Source: DATFTE01 sp963840665 (GTDB taxonomy: Bacteria; Acidobacteriota; Terriglobia; Terriglobales; Acidobacteriaceae). From it: a stretch of DNA of 64,000 nt. Positions within the stretch are counted from its first letter, which is position 1, and each line of letters begins with the position of its first letter. The notes under the pieces are model-generated. The model was not told the origin of the DNA and did not search any database. It was given only the letters and a program-made list of their open reading frames with translations. The DNA lies in assembly GCA_963840665.1 (NCBI GenBank), contig CAWIZO010000006.1, positions 806,001 to 870,000 of the forward strand, in the 5' to 3' direction. Made by a program: the position numbers and the translations under genes. Shown here piece after piece: positions 47,050 to 56,167 of this stretch.

Positions 47050-47235
47050 TCACGGCTCTTGCGATTTTACGAGCTTACGGTGCTTGATTCGCTCTTCTGG
47101 AAACGTAATAGTAATGGTCTTTCCGTCCCTGCTTACCTTTGGCCTCAGACCGCGCACGAGGTGGATGACGACTTTTCGACCAGAATCTGTGAGTTTCATG
47201 TTCAGGCGATTGGGGCCTTGCTCTGGTGCCATCAT
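47050..47235 (-). CDS. Small basic protein (61 aa)
   Basis: A strong ribosome-binding site (AGGAGG, 8 nt before ATG). The product is MMAPEQGPNRLNMKLTDSGR, then VVIHLVRGLRPKVSRDGKTI and a basic tail. It may form a small beta sheet; no family known to me. Operator site A lies 61 bp upstream, shared with the divergent glycosyltransferase. Confidence 0.65.
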   Translation of the reverse strand: MMAPEQGPNRLNMKLTDSGRKVVIHLVRGLRPKVSRDGKTITITFPEERIKHRKLVKSQEP

Positions 47236-47295
47236 GGCGTCATCCTCCTAAACCTAAATCTCGCTTAATGTTAGATCATTCCACCCGGGGCAATC

Positions 47296-47311
47296 TGGTC
47301 AATTTTGACCA
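47296..47311 (+). promoter_or_regulatory. Crp-type operator site A
   Basis: TGGTCAATTTTGACCA, a perfect 7+2+7 palindrome. Located between the divergent genes at 47235 and 47451. Confidence 0.7.
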
Positions 47312-47450
47312 GCGTTGGCCAAGCTTCTGAGCGACAATCAAGTCACTTCTCGTACCAGAACTTAATTTCCTGTCTCCGTCTCGCGCTCGAGGCCGAGAGC
47401 GGGCAATAACCCAGAAGATCTTTTCCTCGCTCTTAACAACCGGGACGTCG

Positions 47451-48776
47451 ATGTCAATCGTTGAGACGCCATTAATTCGAACCCTCGAACTTGTTAGAAG
47501 ACGCCCGGCGGCACTTGTGCTCCGCGTGCCCGAGCGACCGCAAGCTCAGGCGGGCCTCCCGAGCCGGATCGCAGTCGTCGGCAACTACCTGCCGCGGCAA
47601 TGTGGGATTGCTACATTCACAACCGATTTGTGCGAAGCGATATCCAATGAGTGCGGCGCGGCTCGGCTGTTCGCTGTGCCGGTGAACGATACGGAATCAG
47701 GCTATCCCTACCCCGCACGGGTACGGCTCGCGCTTGCGCAAGACGATTTGCTGTCTTATGAGCAAGCCGCCGATTTTTTGAATTTCACCAATTTTGACTT
47801 GGTGTGTTTGCAGCACGAGTACGGAATCTTTGGTGGTCCTGCGGGCAGTCACATATTTACGTTCCTCCGTCGCCTCAAGATGCCCGTTATCACCACCCTG
47901 CACACCGTGCTTCGCGAACCGAATCCCGATCAACGGCGGGTCATGGAGGAGATCGCGACGCTATCGGACCGGCTCATCGTGATGAGCGAATTGTCGTCGC
48001 AGTTCCTGCAGGAAATCTTCAAAGTGCCGGGCAGCAAGATCGACATGGTCCCGCACGGCGTGCCCGACTTGCCTTTTCTTGATCCCAACTTCTTCAAAGA
48101 GCGCTTTGGGGTCGAGGGCAAAGCGGTGCTGCTGACCTTCGGCTTGCTGTCTCCGAACAAGGGCATCGAAAACGTAATTCAAGCGATGCCGCAGATCCTG
48201 GCTAAACACAAGAATGTCGTGTACATCGTCGCGGGTGCGACCCATCCTCATATTCTTCGACGTGAAGGCGATCATTATCGCGAGCGTTTGCAGGCTATGG
48301 CGAAGGAAATCGGAGTGGAGTCGAGCGTGATCTTCCACAACCGCTTTGTCAGTCCTGAAGAGATGGTTGAGTTCATTGGTGCCGCCGACATTTACGTCAC
48401 TCCCTACCGCCACGAGGAGCAGGTGGTTTCAGGTACGCTTGCCTATGCGCTGGGAGCAGGCAAGGCGATCATTTCGACTCCCTACTGGCATGCGATCGAG
48501 TTGTTGGACGACCGGCGCGGGGCTCTAGTTCCTTTTCAAGATCCTGATGCAATCGCGCGAAAGACAGTCGAGCTTCTCGATACTCCTGCGATTCGTCACG
48601 CCATGCGCATTCGCGCCTATCAGTTCGCGCGAGGAATGGTCTGGAAAAGCGTTGCCCAGGGTTACATGGCGAGTTTTGGACAAGCCCGCAGCGACCGCAT
48701 GAGAGAGCCTCGTGTGATGTTCGCCGATGAGAATCAGGCCAAAGCAGCTCGACAAACTGCCGTTACTCAAGCTTGA
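47451..48776 (+). CDS. GT4-family glycosyltransferase (probably the N-terminal half of a split gene)
   Basis: A 441-residue GT-B glycosyltransferase. The N-terminal Rossmann half carries GNYLPRQCGIATFTTDLCEA and CLQHEYGIFGGPAGSH. The C-terminal half carries LLTFGLLSPNKGIENVIQAM, ATHPHILRREGDHYRERLQA and the donor-binding region VTPYRHEEQVVSGTLAYALG. In relatives as I recall them, this domain continues into a second C-terminal domain; here that sequence follows in another frame (next entry), so the TGA at 48776 probably results from an indel near 48745. The GT half itself is intact and may still work. GH130 follows, suggesting mannose-containing glycan metabolism. Confidence 0.88.
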   Translation: MSIVETPLIRTLELVRRRPAALVLRVPERPQAQAGLPSRIAVVGNYLPRQCGIATFTTDLCEAISNECGAARLFAVPVNDTESGYPYPARVRLALAQDDLLSYEQAADFLNFTNFDLVCLQHEYGIFGGPAGSHIFTFLRRLKMPVITTLHTVLREPNPDQRRVMEEIATLSDRLIVMSELSSQFLQEIFKVPGSKIDMVPHGVPDLPFLDPNFFKERFGVEGKAVLLTFGLLSPNKGIENVIQAMPQILAKHKNVVYIVAGATHPHILRREGDHYRERLQAMAKEIGVESSVIFHNRFVSPEEMVEFIGAADIYVTPYRHEEQVVSGTLAYALGAGKAIISTPYWHAIELLDDRRGALVPFQDPDAIARKTVELLDTPAIRHAMRIRAYQFARGMVWKSVAQGYMASFGQARSDRMREPRVMFADENQAKAARQTAVTQA

Positions 48777-49871
48777 CCACTTGCATCGGCTGACGGATGA
48801 GACCGGCATGCTTGCAGCACGCGACCTTTACCGTTCCTAACTATTCCGAGGGATACACCACCGACGACAACGCGCGAGCTCTTGTCCTGACTGTCTTGTT
48901 GGAGCAACTCGAGAAACCGTTCTGAAATTGGTGACTTCGCTTCCCGCTATCTGCTTTCCTTGGACATGCCCTGAATCCGGTCAATGGAAGATTTAGAAAT
49001 TTTCTGAGCTATGCGCGTACCTGGAATGAAGCGCAAGGCTCAGAGGACTGCCACGGACGTGCGCTATGGGCGCTCGGAACCGTTCTAGGGCGTTCCAAAG
49101 ATCAAGCGCTTCGGGGCGCGGCTGGTCATCTGTTCGAGATCGCCGCTCCCGCGGTGGTCATGCTTTACCAGCCCGCGTGCATTGGCCTTCGCATACTCGG
49201 AATTGAGGAATATCTCACCAGCTTTCCCGGAGATCGCGACGCTCAGAAGTTGAGCTCGATTCTCGCCGATCGCCTGATTGGACTTCACGCCGCTAATCTA
49301 TCGCCGGAGTGGAATTGGTTTGAGGACGTTCTGGCTTACTCAAACGCGAAATTAGCGCAAGCGGTCTTAATCGTCGGCCGTCGTAACTCGGATCTTCAGA
49401 TGATATCTGTCAGCCTCGGAGCGCTCAGTTGGCTCAGCGAAGTGCAGCGCTGCGGGCAGGATCATTTCGTGCCAATCGGCTCGCAAGGCTTTTACCGCAA
49501 GGGCGGCGAAAGAGCGCGCTTCGATCAGCAACCGGTTGAAGCAGGCGGTGCTGTTTCCGCGTGTCTAGAAGCTTATCGTGCGACGGGAGACGAACGTTGG
49601 CGCAACGAGGCATGGTCAGCCTTCAACTGGTTCCTTGGAGACAACGATCTACAGATCGCTCTCGTACGATCCATCTACTGGCGGTTGCCGTGATGGTCTG
49701 CATCCCGAGCGCGTGAATGAAAACCAGGGAGCCGAGTCGACTCTTGCCTTCCTGATGGCGCAAGTCGAAATGCGATTGCTCGGAGAAGTGGATGGTCCGA
49801 CAATCGAGCGGCCACCTCTTCGATCAACCATCGCGACATCAATCATGTCACCGCTGAATCTGTTCCCGTGA
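48742..49871 (+). pseudogene. Frameshifted C-terminal half of the glycosyltransferase gene
   Basis: Starting in the +1 frame inside the end of the previous gene: LDKLPLLKLDHLHRLTDETG, then after an indel HATFTVPNYSEGYTTDDNAR, then several broken stretches to about 49150. A longer frame follows (LGIEEYLTSFPGDRDAQKLS, WNWFEDVLAYSNAKLAQAVL), and another shift near 49690 leads to DGLHPERVNENQGAESTLAF and a stop at 49871. The sequence looks like an all-helical toroid domain. At least four indels, so it is inactive. Confidence 0.7.
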
Positions 49872-49878
49872 AATCCCT

Positions 49879-50859
49879 ATGAGCGTTGCCACTGTCACTC
49901 GTTACGAACCTCTGCTTCTCCGTCATCCTGCCAACCCTATCTTGTCTGGAAAAGACTGGCCGTACCCGATCAACAGTGTCTTCAACGCGGGTGCGATACG
50001 TCTCGCGGATGCCTCAACCCTGCTGCTTTGCCGCGTGGAAGACCGTCGTGGGATATCGCATCTTTGTGCCGCACGCTCCAAGAACGGCGTGGACGGGTGG
50101 CAGATTGACACTGAGCCCACGCTAATGGCGAGCCCCAAAGACTATCCAGAGGAAATCTGGGGCATCGAGGATCCGCGCATCACCTTTGTGCCGGAATTGC
50201 AGCAATACGTAGTGACATACACTTCATATTCGCGCGGCGGACCTGGAGTGTCGCTCGCGTTGACCAAAGACTTTCGCAGTTTCGAGCGATACGGCGTGAT
50301 CATGCCGCCGGATGACAAAGACTCGGCGCTTTTTCCGCGGAAGATCGGCGGTTACTGGGCATTGATTCATCGGCCGATGACGCCGCTCGGCTCCCACATG
50401 TGGATCTCCTACTCTCCTGACTTACGCCACTGGGGCCGGCACAGACTTATGCTCGAAGCCCGACGTGGCGCCTGGTGGGATGCCAACAAGATTGGTTTGT
50501 CCCCGCCGCCCATCGAAACGTCCCGAGGATGGCTGGTGCTTTATCACGGCGTGCGGCACACGCCTTCGGGATGTCTGTATCGTCTAGGCGTGGCTCTGTT
50601 TGATCTGGAAAATCCAGAAAAGTGCTTGCTGCGCGGGGACTCGTGGATCTTTGGACCAGAAGCTGACTACGAGCGAAACGGCGACGTCAATGATGTCGTA
50701 TTCCCTTGTGGCTACACCATGGATGAGGACGGCGACACGATTAACCTTTACTACGGGGCGGCGGACTGTTCGATTGCGCTGGCTCGCGGGAGCATCACTT
50801 CACTGCTGACCTGGCTCGATGCAAACGGCACGTTCGATCGCAGACGGGACCAGGGCTGA
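49879..50859 (+). CDS. GH130 mannoside phosphorylase/hydrolase
   Basis: A 326-residue five-bladed propeller of the GH130 family: NPILSGKDWPYPINSVFNAG, the signature EEIWGIEDPRITFVP with the catalytic Asp, KDSALFPRKIGGYWALIHRP, and VLYHGVRHTP toward the C-terminus. GH130 enzymes phosphorolyse or hydrolyse beta-mannosides (beta-1,4- or beta-1,2-mannose links); which of these cannot be decided by eye. It follows the glycosyltransferase unit by 7 bp, and its stop overlaps the next small gene (TGATG). Confidence 0.9.
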   Translation: MSVATVTRYEPLLLRHPANPILSGKDWPYPINSVFNAGAIRLADASTLLLCRVEDRRGISHLCAARSKNGVDGWQIDTEPTLMASPKDYPEEIWGIEDPRITFVPELQQYVVTYTSYSRGGPGVSLALTKDFRSFERYGVIMPPDDKDSALFPRKIGGYWALIHRPMTPLGSHMWISYSPDLRHWGRHRLMLEARRGAWWDANKIGLSPPPIETSRGWLVLYHGVRHTPSGCLYRLGVALFDLENPEKCLLRGDSWIFGPEADYERNGDVNDVVFPCGYTMDEDGDTINLYYGAADCSIALARGSITSLLTWLDANGTFDRRRDQG

Positions 50860-51023
50860 TGAATCCGTTTCGGTGGGTCTTTCAGTTCGTCTTCGGATGC
50901 AGGCATCATCACGTAAGCCGGATCTTCACCATCAAGCACCGCACTTACCGCATCTGCTTCGACTGCGGGCGCGAGTTCGATCTACCGGGAGTTCCTGCCG
51001 CCAGCCTGGTGCGCCGGTACTGA
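50859..51023 (+). CDS. Small zinc-ribbon-like protein (54 aa)
   Basis: The ATG overlaps the GH130 stop (TGATG). The product MNPFRWVFQFVFGCRHHHVS continues RIFTIKHRTYRICFDCGREF, giving C-x-HHH and C-x2-C as probable zinc ligands. It resembles the one-ribbon proteins found elsewhere in this region. Function unknown; translational coupling suggests co-expression with GH130. Confidence 0.6.
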   Translation: MNPFRWVFQFVFGCRHHHVSRIFTIKHRTYRICFDCGREFDLPGVPAASLVRRY

Positions 51024-51039
51024 CCTTACTTTTCCCATG

Positions 51040-51055
51040 TGAGCTATCTTGCTCA
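51040..51055 (+). promoter_or_regulatory. Crp-type operator site B
   Basis: TGAGCTATCTTGCTCA: perfect half-sites TGAGC/GCTCA with a 6-bp spacer, upstream of the envelope gene run starting at 51308. Confidence 0.65.
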
Positions 51056-51307
51056 GACATCGGCGTCCAGTTCTGTCATTATCAGTTCACTGAGTGTGTA
51101 GACGGAGCCGCGGACGCTGATCCGCAGCTCTGATTCCCTAGGCCGCCGTCACGGCCACATCCAGCCAATCGGCAATCTTCATCTGTGTGCACGCGGCGAA
51201 GGCCGTCGAGCACGATTCGACCCTAAAGATTCTCGAAACTTCAAAGCAGGGCGCACCTCGGAGCGGATGAGAGGCGTCGACCTACGAAACAAGGAGAGGT
51301 AGATATC

Positions 51308-51496
51308 ATGCCTTTAATACAACTGCTCGAAGTTCTGATTGTGGTGGGAGTTCTCCTGTGGCTGGTGAATCGCTTCATCCCTATGCAGGGAACTATAAAG
51401 TCCATTCTGAACGGCGTCGTGGTGATTGCCGTGGTTCTGTGGATCATGAATGTGTTTGGTCTCTTTAACTCGCTTTCGAAGATCCGCGTTGGTTAA
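51308..51496 (+). CDS. Small hydrophobic membrane protein (Thivi_2564-like)
   Basis: 62 residues with two transmembrane helices (LLEVLIVVGVLLWLVNRFIP and ILNGVVVIAVVLWIMNVFGL) joined by PMQGTIKS. This matches the pattern of the Thivi_2564 family of small membrane proteins. GGAGAGG precedes the ATG. First gene of a co-directional run of envelope proteins; role unknown. Confidence 0.8.
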   Translation: MPLIQLLEVLIVVGVLLWLVNRFIPMQGTIKSILNGVVVIAVVLWIMNVFGLFNSLSKIRVG

Positions 51497-51552
51497 AGCG
51501 TCACGCAACTCGATTACAACCGCGACATCGCAGACATCTGCAAGGAGATTCT

Positions 51553-53178
51553 TTGAAGAACAAGCTTTTGTTAGCTGTAGGACTTACTCTTAGTTTAACC
51601 GCTCTTGCTCAAACCACTTCGCGACCCAGCATGGAACTCGAACCCATGGCTCACACTCCTACGTTCCGGGTGACCGTAGTCAGTCGCAGCGTGCAAGCGG
51701 TGAACTACAAGCACCGCAGCGGAGCCAGCAAGATCGACTTCGCGGGCACGAGCTTGATGCCCAGCGCCAACGGCGAGGCGAAGATCAACAGCAAACGTGG
51801 ATCGATTGAAATTGAAGCCGAATTCGGCAATCTGGCCAAGCCCACGGCCTTCGGCAACGAATACCTGACATACATCCTTTGGGCAATTTCGCCCGAGGGT
51901 CGAGCTGTGAATCTTGGCGAAGTGCTTGTGGGCGACAACAATCGCAGCAAAGTGAACGTCACCACTGACCTTCAGGCCTTTGCTCTAGTCGTTACCGCTG
52001 AACCTTATTATGCGGTCCGACAGCCGAGCAATGTAGTGGTGCTCGAAAATATCGTCCGTCCAGACACCAAGGGAACTACCGAGGTTGTCAATGCGAACTA
52101 CGAACTGATGGAACGGGGCGGCTACATTCCCACTGGCTATAAGTTCGATCCTGTGGTTCTCAATTCCAAGTTGCCGCTTGAATTCTTCGAAGCTCGCAAC
52201 GCGTTGCGCATCGCGCAATCGGAAGGGGCCGAGACCTACGCCAACGACAGCTATCAACATGCGGTTCAGTTGATGAACAATACCGATGAATACGCTACCC
52301 GGAACCACATCGACAAGAAGCCGCTGATCGCGACTGCTCGCGAGACAGTGCAGACTGCCGAGGATGCCCGCGCAATTGCTGTGAAGAAAATCGACGAAGT
52401 GCGCTTATCCGAAGAACGCGACGCTTCCGCTAATGCCCAGGCTAAATCGCAGGGGCAGGCTGATGATGCGATCCGGCAGAAAAATCAAGCTGAGTCGGAT
52501 CAAGCTCGAGCCGAACTTGCCAAAGCGCAGGCAGAGTCCGACGCATCGAGAGCACGCGCTGACACGGCCAACGCACAGTCTGCAACCGCGAAGGCGCAAT
52601 CCGATATGGCGGATAACCAGGCTGCATCGGCAACCGCGCTTAACGCCGCGCAGGCTGATGCCGACCGATCGCGCTTAGCGGCACTCCAGGCGCAGCAGGG
52701 TCAGCAACAGGCGGAAAACGACAAAGCCGCCATGCGCGCACGGTTATCTGAGCAGTTGAATTCCATTCTTCAAACTCGCGACAGCGCGCGCGGTCTGATC
52801 GTCAGCATGTCGGATGTTTTGTTTGATACCGGAAAATACTCATTGAAGTCGGGTGCACGCGAAAAACTGGCGAAAGTTGCTGGAATTCTGCTGGCCTATC
52901 CCGGTCTCAACATCGAAGTCGGCGGCTACACAGACAACGTCGGCGGCGATTCCATGAATCAGCAACTCTCTGAAAACCGCGCCAGTTCGGTGCGCGACTA
53001 CCTGGTCCAGCAAGGGGTCGCAACTAATTCGGTTACATCCAGAGGCTTCGGCAACACTTTGCCCGTCGCTTCGAACGACAGCTCATCCGGCCGGCAACAG
53101 AACCGCCGAGTGGAGCTTCTCGTGTCGGGCGATGCCATTGGTAACCCGGTGAATGCCACGACCGGAAGTCTGAGGTAA
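51553..53178 (+). CDS. OmpA-family protein with long coiled coil
   Basis: A TTG start with AAGGAG upstream; 541 residues. Signal peptide (KLLLAVGLTLSLTALAQ), an N-terminal beta domain (~30-180), then an Ala/Gln/Lys-rich coiled coil (~235-405). A C-terminal OmpA peptidoglycan-binding domain follows (SDVLFDTGKYSLKSGAREKL, GGYTDNVGGDSMNQQLSENR, NRRVELLV). It bridges the outer membrane or periplasm to peptidoglycan. Together with the neighbours it points to an envelope-stress gene set. Confidence 0.9.
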   Translation: MKNKLLLAVGLTLSLTALAQTTSRPSMELEPMAHTPTFRVTVVSRSVQAVNYKHRSGASKIDFAGTSLMPSANGEAKINSKRGSIEIEAEFGNLAKPTAFGNEYLTYILWAISPEGRAVNLGEVLVGDNNRSKVNVTTDLQAFALVVTAEPYYAVRQPSNVVVLENIVRPDTKGTTEVVNANYELMERGGYIPTGYKFDPVVLNSKLPLEFFEARNALRIAQSEGAETYANDSYQHAVQLMNNTDEYATRNHIDKKPLIATARETVQTAEDARAIAVKKIDEVRLSEERDASANAQAKSQGQADDAIRQKNQAESDQARAELAKAQAESDASRARADTANAQSATAKAQSDMADNQAASATALNAAQADADRSRLAALQAQQGQQQAENDKAAMRARLSEQLNSILQTRDSARGLIVSMSDVLFDTGKYSLKSGAREKLAKVAGILLAYPGLNIEVGGYTDNVGGDSMNQQLSENRASSVRDYLVQQGVATNSVTSRGFGNTLPVASNDSSSGRQQNRRVELLVSGDAIGNPVNATTGSLR

Positions 53179-53217
53179 TTGAGATATACGTCATCAGCAG
53201 CATGGAGGTAGCACTTT

Positions 53218-54051
53218 ATGAAAGCGATCGGAATCATCAGTACAGCAGCTCTGACCGTAGTGTTAGGAATCGCTGTTCCCATCTACGCGCAGCAGGAAGA
53301 ACATCAGCAGCAGGAAGACCAGAAAGACAAACCTGCGCAGCAGGAAGAAAAACACGCGCCGCAGCAAGAGAAGCAGGCGCAGCCGCAACAGGAGCAGAAA
53401 CAACAGCAGCAACAACAGGAACAGAACAAGCAGCAGCAACAACAGGAACAGAACAAGCAGCAGCAACAGCATGCCCAGCAGCAGCAACAGGACCAAGGCA
53501 AGCAGCAACAGCGCGCGGAACAGCAGCAGAAACAGCAAGATCAAAACAAACAGCAGAACGCTCAGCAGCAGAAACAGCAAGATCAGAACAAACAGCAGAA
53601 CGCGCAGCAGCAGAAACAGCAAGACCAGAACACGCAGCAGCGCGCTCAGCAGCAGGGAGGTCATGCACAGCCACAGCGCAGCTCAGAACAGCAGCGCGTG
53701 GAGCAGACCGCCTGGCAGCAACACAGCTCCCAACGATGGGAGTCCGACCACCGCGACTGGGAGCAACGCGGCGGCTATCACGGCTACCGCATCCCGGATA
53801 ATCGATTCGAGGGATACTTTGGCTCCAACCACGGATTCCGCATTTACGGGCTTCCGTTCCTGGTCGTCGGCGGATATCCCCGCTTCCAATACGAAGGCTA
53901 CTGGTTCAGTCTGGTTGATCCGTGGCCAGGATACTGGGCAAACAACTGGTATGACACCGACGATGTGTACGTGACCTACGTCAATAACGGTTACTACCTC
54001 TTCGACCAGCGATATCCGAACGTTGCGATCGCCGTAAGCATTTCGCTGTAA
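53218..54051 (+). CDS. Exported poly-glutamine protein with C-terminal conserved domain
   Basis: 277 residues. A signal peptide (STAALTVVLGIAVPIYAQ) is followed by about 130 residues made almost wholly of Gln with Glu, Lys, Asp and Asn, encoded partly by exact DNA repeats. The C-terminal ~95 residues are a compact aromatic-rich domain (YRIPDNRFEGYFGSNHGFRI, GYPRFQYEGYWFSLVDPWPG, YVNNGYYLFDQRYP) seen in other acidobacterial exported proteins. The Gln tract probably acts as a flexible spacer in the cell wall. GGAGG before the start. Confidence 0.85.
   Translation: MKAIGIISTAALTVVLGIAVPIYAQQEEHQQQEDQKDKPAQQEEKHAPQQEKQAQPQQEQKQQQQQQEQNKQQQQQEQNKQQQQHAQQQQQDQGKQQQRAEQQQKQQDQNKQQNAQQQKQQDQNKQQNAQQQKQQDQNTQQRAQQQGGHAQPQRSSEQQRVEQTAWQQHSSQRWESDHRDWEQRGGYHGYRIPDNRFEGYFGSNHGFRIYGLPFLVVGGYPRFQYEGYWFSLVDPWPGYWANNWYDTDDVYVTYVNNGYYLFDQRYPNVAIAVSISL
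53521..53646 (+). repeat. Three tandem 42-bp repeats in the poly-Q gene
   Basis: Units at 53521, 53563 and 53605 each encode QQQKQQDQNKQQNA (the third varies to QNTQQRA). Near-identical DNA indicates recent repeat expansion; length polymorphism is likely. Confidence 0.8.
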
Positions 54052-54110
54052 CGACCAATGCGGTGCAGCCTCAGGCGACGCTGCACCCTCTTATCTCAAA
54101 GGAGCACGAA

Positions 54111-54266
54111 ATGCTTGGGACTGCATTGATTATTGTTTTGATCTTGGCACTCGTAGGCGCGCTGCCCCGATGGACGCATAGTAAAGACTGGGGCTATTAC
54201 CCAACCGGCGGAGTAGGACTGATCCTATTCATCGTTGTCGCACTTCTGATCCTCGGGCGGATCTGA
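54111..54266 (+). CDS. DUF3309-type small membrane protein
   Basis: ATG at 54111 with AAAGGAG upstream; 51 residues. Two hydrophobic helices (LGTALIIVLILALVGALPRW and GLILFIVVALLILGRI) flank a WGYYPTGGVG turn, the typical DUF3309 pattern. Small membrane protein of unknown function, often near stress genes. Confidence 0.85.
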   Translation: MLGTALIIVLILALVGALPRWTHSKDWGYYPTGGVGLILFIVVALLILGRI

Positions 54267-54269
54267 GCC

Positions 54270-55622
54270 ATGCGCGACTTACTTGAATCGCCAGACGCCA
54301 TCGTCAAGAATGGCGGTCTGGCTTTTTTCCGTGCCGTAGCACTTCTTCTGGTTGTGCTTATGTGCAGCGGGGGCTCGTTCGCGTACTCGGTTCTTACCCA
54401 TGAAGAAATCGTCGACCTCTTGTGGACCGACGAGATTCGACCACTTCTGCTCAAGCGATATCCCGGACTCTCCGAAGACCAGATCAGGGAAGCGCATGCT
54501 TACGCCTACGGCGGCGCGGTCATCCAGGATCTCGGCTACTACCCCTTCGGCAACCGAGAGTTCAGCGACATGGTGCACTACGTCCGCAGCGGAGATTTTG
54601 TGCGCGAACTGTTGATCGAGAGCCAGGATGTCGACGAGTATGCCTTTGCACTGGGCGCGTTATCGCACTACGCGGCCGACATCGCCGGCCACCCGGCGGT
54701 AAACCAGTCAGTCGCGATCGAGTATCCGAAACTGCGAGCGAAGTTTGGCGAATCCGTTCGCTACGCGCAGGACAAGACGGCACATCTGAAGACCGAGTTT
54801 GGCTTCGACACCGTCCAAGTCGCGAAGAACCGGTACGCCTCGCAGCAGTACCACGATTTCATCGGCTTCCAAGTGTCGAAATCCCTCCTGGAGCGTGTCT
54901 TTCCCGTGGTCTATGGAGTCGAATTGAAAGACGTGCTGCCGCACGAAGATCTCGCAGTGGGTTCCTATCGTTTTGCTGTCGGCCGGCTGATTCCTCAGAT
55001 GACGCAAGTGGCATTGCAGACGCACAAGAAGGATCTGATGCGGGAAACGCCTGACTTTGCGAAGCGAAAATTCTTGTACCGCCTGTCGCGCTCCGACTAC
55101 GAAAAGGAGTGGGGAAAGGATTACGTCAAACCCGGTGTCGGCACGCGTATCTTGTCAACACTGCTGCGATACACCCCCAAAATTGGTCCGTTCAAAGGAT
55201 TGGCCTTCAACAGCCCGACTCCGCAAACCGAAGATCTCTATATCAAGAGCATCAATAAGACCGTCGATCAATACAAAGCATTTCTTGAGGCGGTAGGGAC
55301 TAATACCCTCGTGCTTCCCAACTGCGATTTCGATACCGGTCAACCGACCAAGGCCGCCGAGTACTCGCTCACCGACGACGCTTATGCGAAGTTGCTGGAT
55401 CGCTTGTCGGAACGGAAATTCGATCGCACACCGCCGGAGCTACGCGAAAACATCCTGCAATTTTATTCCGACCTGTCGGCGCCGATCGAAACCAAGAAAG
55501 ATGGCTCTCGCTGGCAAAACGTGATGACTTCCCTTGATCAGTTGAAGCTGATGAATGCGGTCATGGGAAAGAGCGGAGAGTTTCATACGGTCAGATCTAC
55601 CAGCCACCAGCAGAGAAAGTGA
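54270..55622 (+). CDS. Exported zinc-dependent phospholipase C-like protein
   Basis: 450 residues. A hydrophobic N-terminal signal (FFRAVALLLVVLMCSGGSFA) precedes an all-helical domain of the zinc-dependent phospholipase C / S1-P1 type: VLTHEEIVDLLW, HAYAYGGAVIQDLGYYPFGN, MVHYVRSGDF and ALGALSHYAADIAGHPAVNQ supply the expected His and Asp zinc ligands. The substrate is probably a phospholipid, not proven. It starts 3 bp after the DUF3309 stop, so the two are co-transcribed. Confidence 0.82.
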   Translation: MRDLLESPDAIVKNGGLAFFRAVALLLVVLMCSGGSFAYSVLTHEEIVDLLWTDEIRPLLLKRYPGLSEDQIREAHAYAYGGAVIQDLGYYPFGNREFSDMVHYVRSGDFVRELLIESQDVDEYAFALGALSHYAADIAGHPAVNQSVAIEYPKLRAKFGESVRYAQDKTAHLKTEFGFDTVQVAKNRYASQQYHDFIGFQVSKSLLERVFPVVYGVELKDVLPHEDLAVGSYRFAVGRLIPQMTQVALQTHKKDLMRETPDFAKRKFLYRLSRSDYEKEWGKDYVKPGVGTRILSTLLRYTPKIGPFKGLAFNSPTPQTEDLYIKSINKTVDQYKAFLEAVGTNTLVLPNCDFDTGQPTKAAEYSLTDDAYAKLLDRLSERKFDRTPPELRENILQFYSDLSAPIETKKDGSRWQNVMTSLDQLKLMNAVMGKSGEFHTVRSTSHQQRK

Positions 55623-55641
55623 AGCGCAATGAGGTGCAATC

Positions 55642-55815
55642 ATGCCAGAGCAACAATGGACGGTGAAAGACTTGGTGGCCGCCCTGAAGCAGTTTCCGCC
55701 AGACGCGAAGGTTTACTACGAGATGGGGCCGAACGGACCGGGAAGTATCGGTAAGGCACGATTCGTCAAGGCCTGGGGCGAGGATGACGACATGGGAGTC
55801 CTGCTGGATCGTTAG
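55642..55815 (+). CDS. Small acidic protein (57 aa)
   Basis: ATG at 55642 with GAGGTG upstream; product MPEQQWTVKDLVAALKQFPP, then DAKVYYEMGPNGPGSIGKAR and an acidic end. It looks like a small alpha/beta protein. Follows the phospholipase-like gene by 19 bp. Function unknown. Confidence 0.65.
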   Translation: MPEQQWTVKDLVAALKQFPPDAKVYYEMGPNGPGSIGKARFVKAWGEDDDMGVLLDR

Positions 55816-56126
55816 AACCTGCCGTCGGTGGCAACCTTAGCGACGAAAGCCAATACCCGTTGCCCTAGCTGCACAACGGGTTCGACCAAAAACCCGCACA
55901 ACAAGGTCTTCACGGGATGATTCATTCTTCCATCTAAGTCGTTAAGGGGCAAGGCTCATGGTCGCACTGGCATGCGATCTCAACCTCTTTGCCACCCGCT
56001 TCCTTACAGGCTGGCCCGCAGTATTTATCGTTGCCGTTTACAGCGCAGCGGCATGGGATGTGCGCACACTTGTTCGGGTCATTCGTTGTCATCGCTGGTC
56101 TCCTTTTCAAATCTGGCGTTCGTTGT
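55816..56126. other. Intergenic region with a hairpin
   Basis: Contains the stem CCCGTTG (55856-55862)/CAACGGG (55874-55880) without a T-run, perhaps a weak terminator. The only other content is a doubtful small frame starting at 55958. Confidence 0.4.
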
Positions 56127-56167
56127 TCACCGGATCACTGGCTTGTGCTCATTCTGAATTGCCGTAG
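55958..56167 (+). CDS. Doubtful small membrane ORF
   Basis: 69 residues with one hydrophobic segment (FLTGWPAVFIVAVYSAAAW). AAGGGGCAAGG lies before the ATG, but the 3' end overlaps the opposite-strand repeat-protein gene by 41 bp. Weak support. Confidence 0.28.
   Translation: MVALACDLNLFATRFLTGWPAVFIVAVYSAAAWDVRTLVRVIRCHRWSPFQIWRSLFTGSLACAHSELP

Noticed and set aside
53237..53674. Leu- and Ala/Val-rich frames antisense to the poly-Q gene, looking like membrane proteins
   Set aside because: They are the complement of CAG/CAA codons, which automatically gives Leu or Ala/Cys runs.
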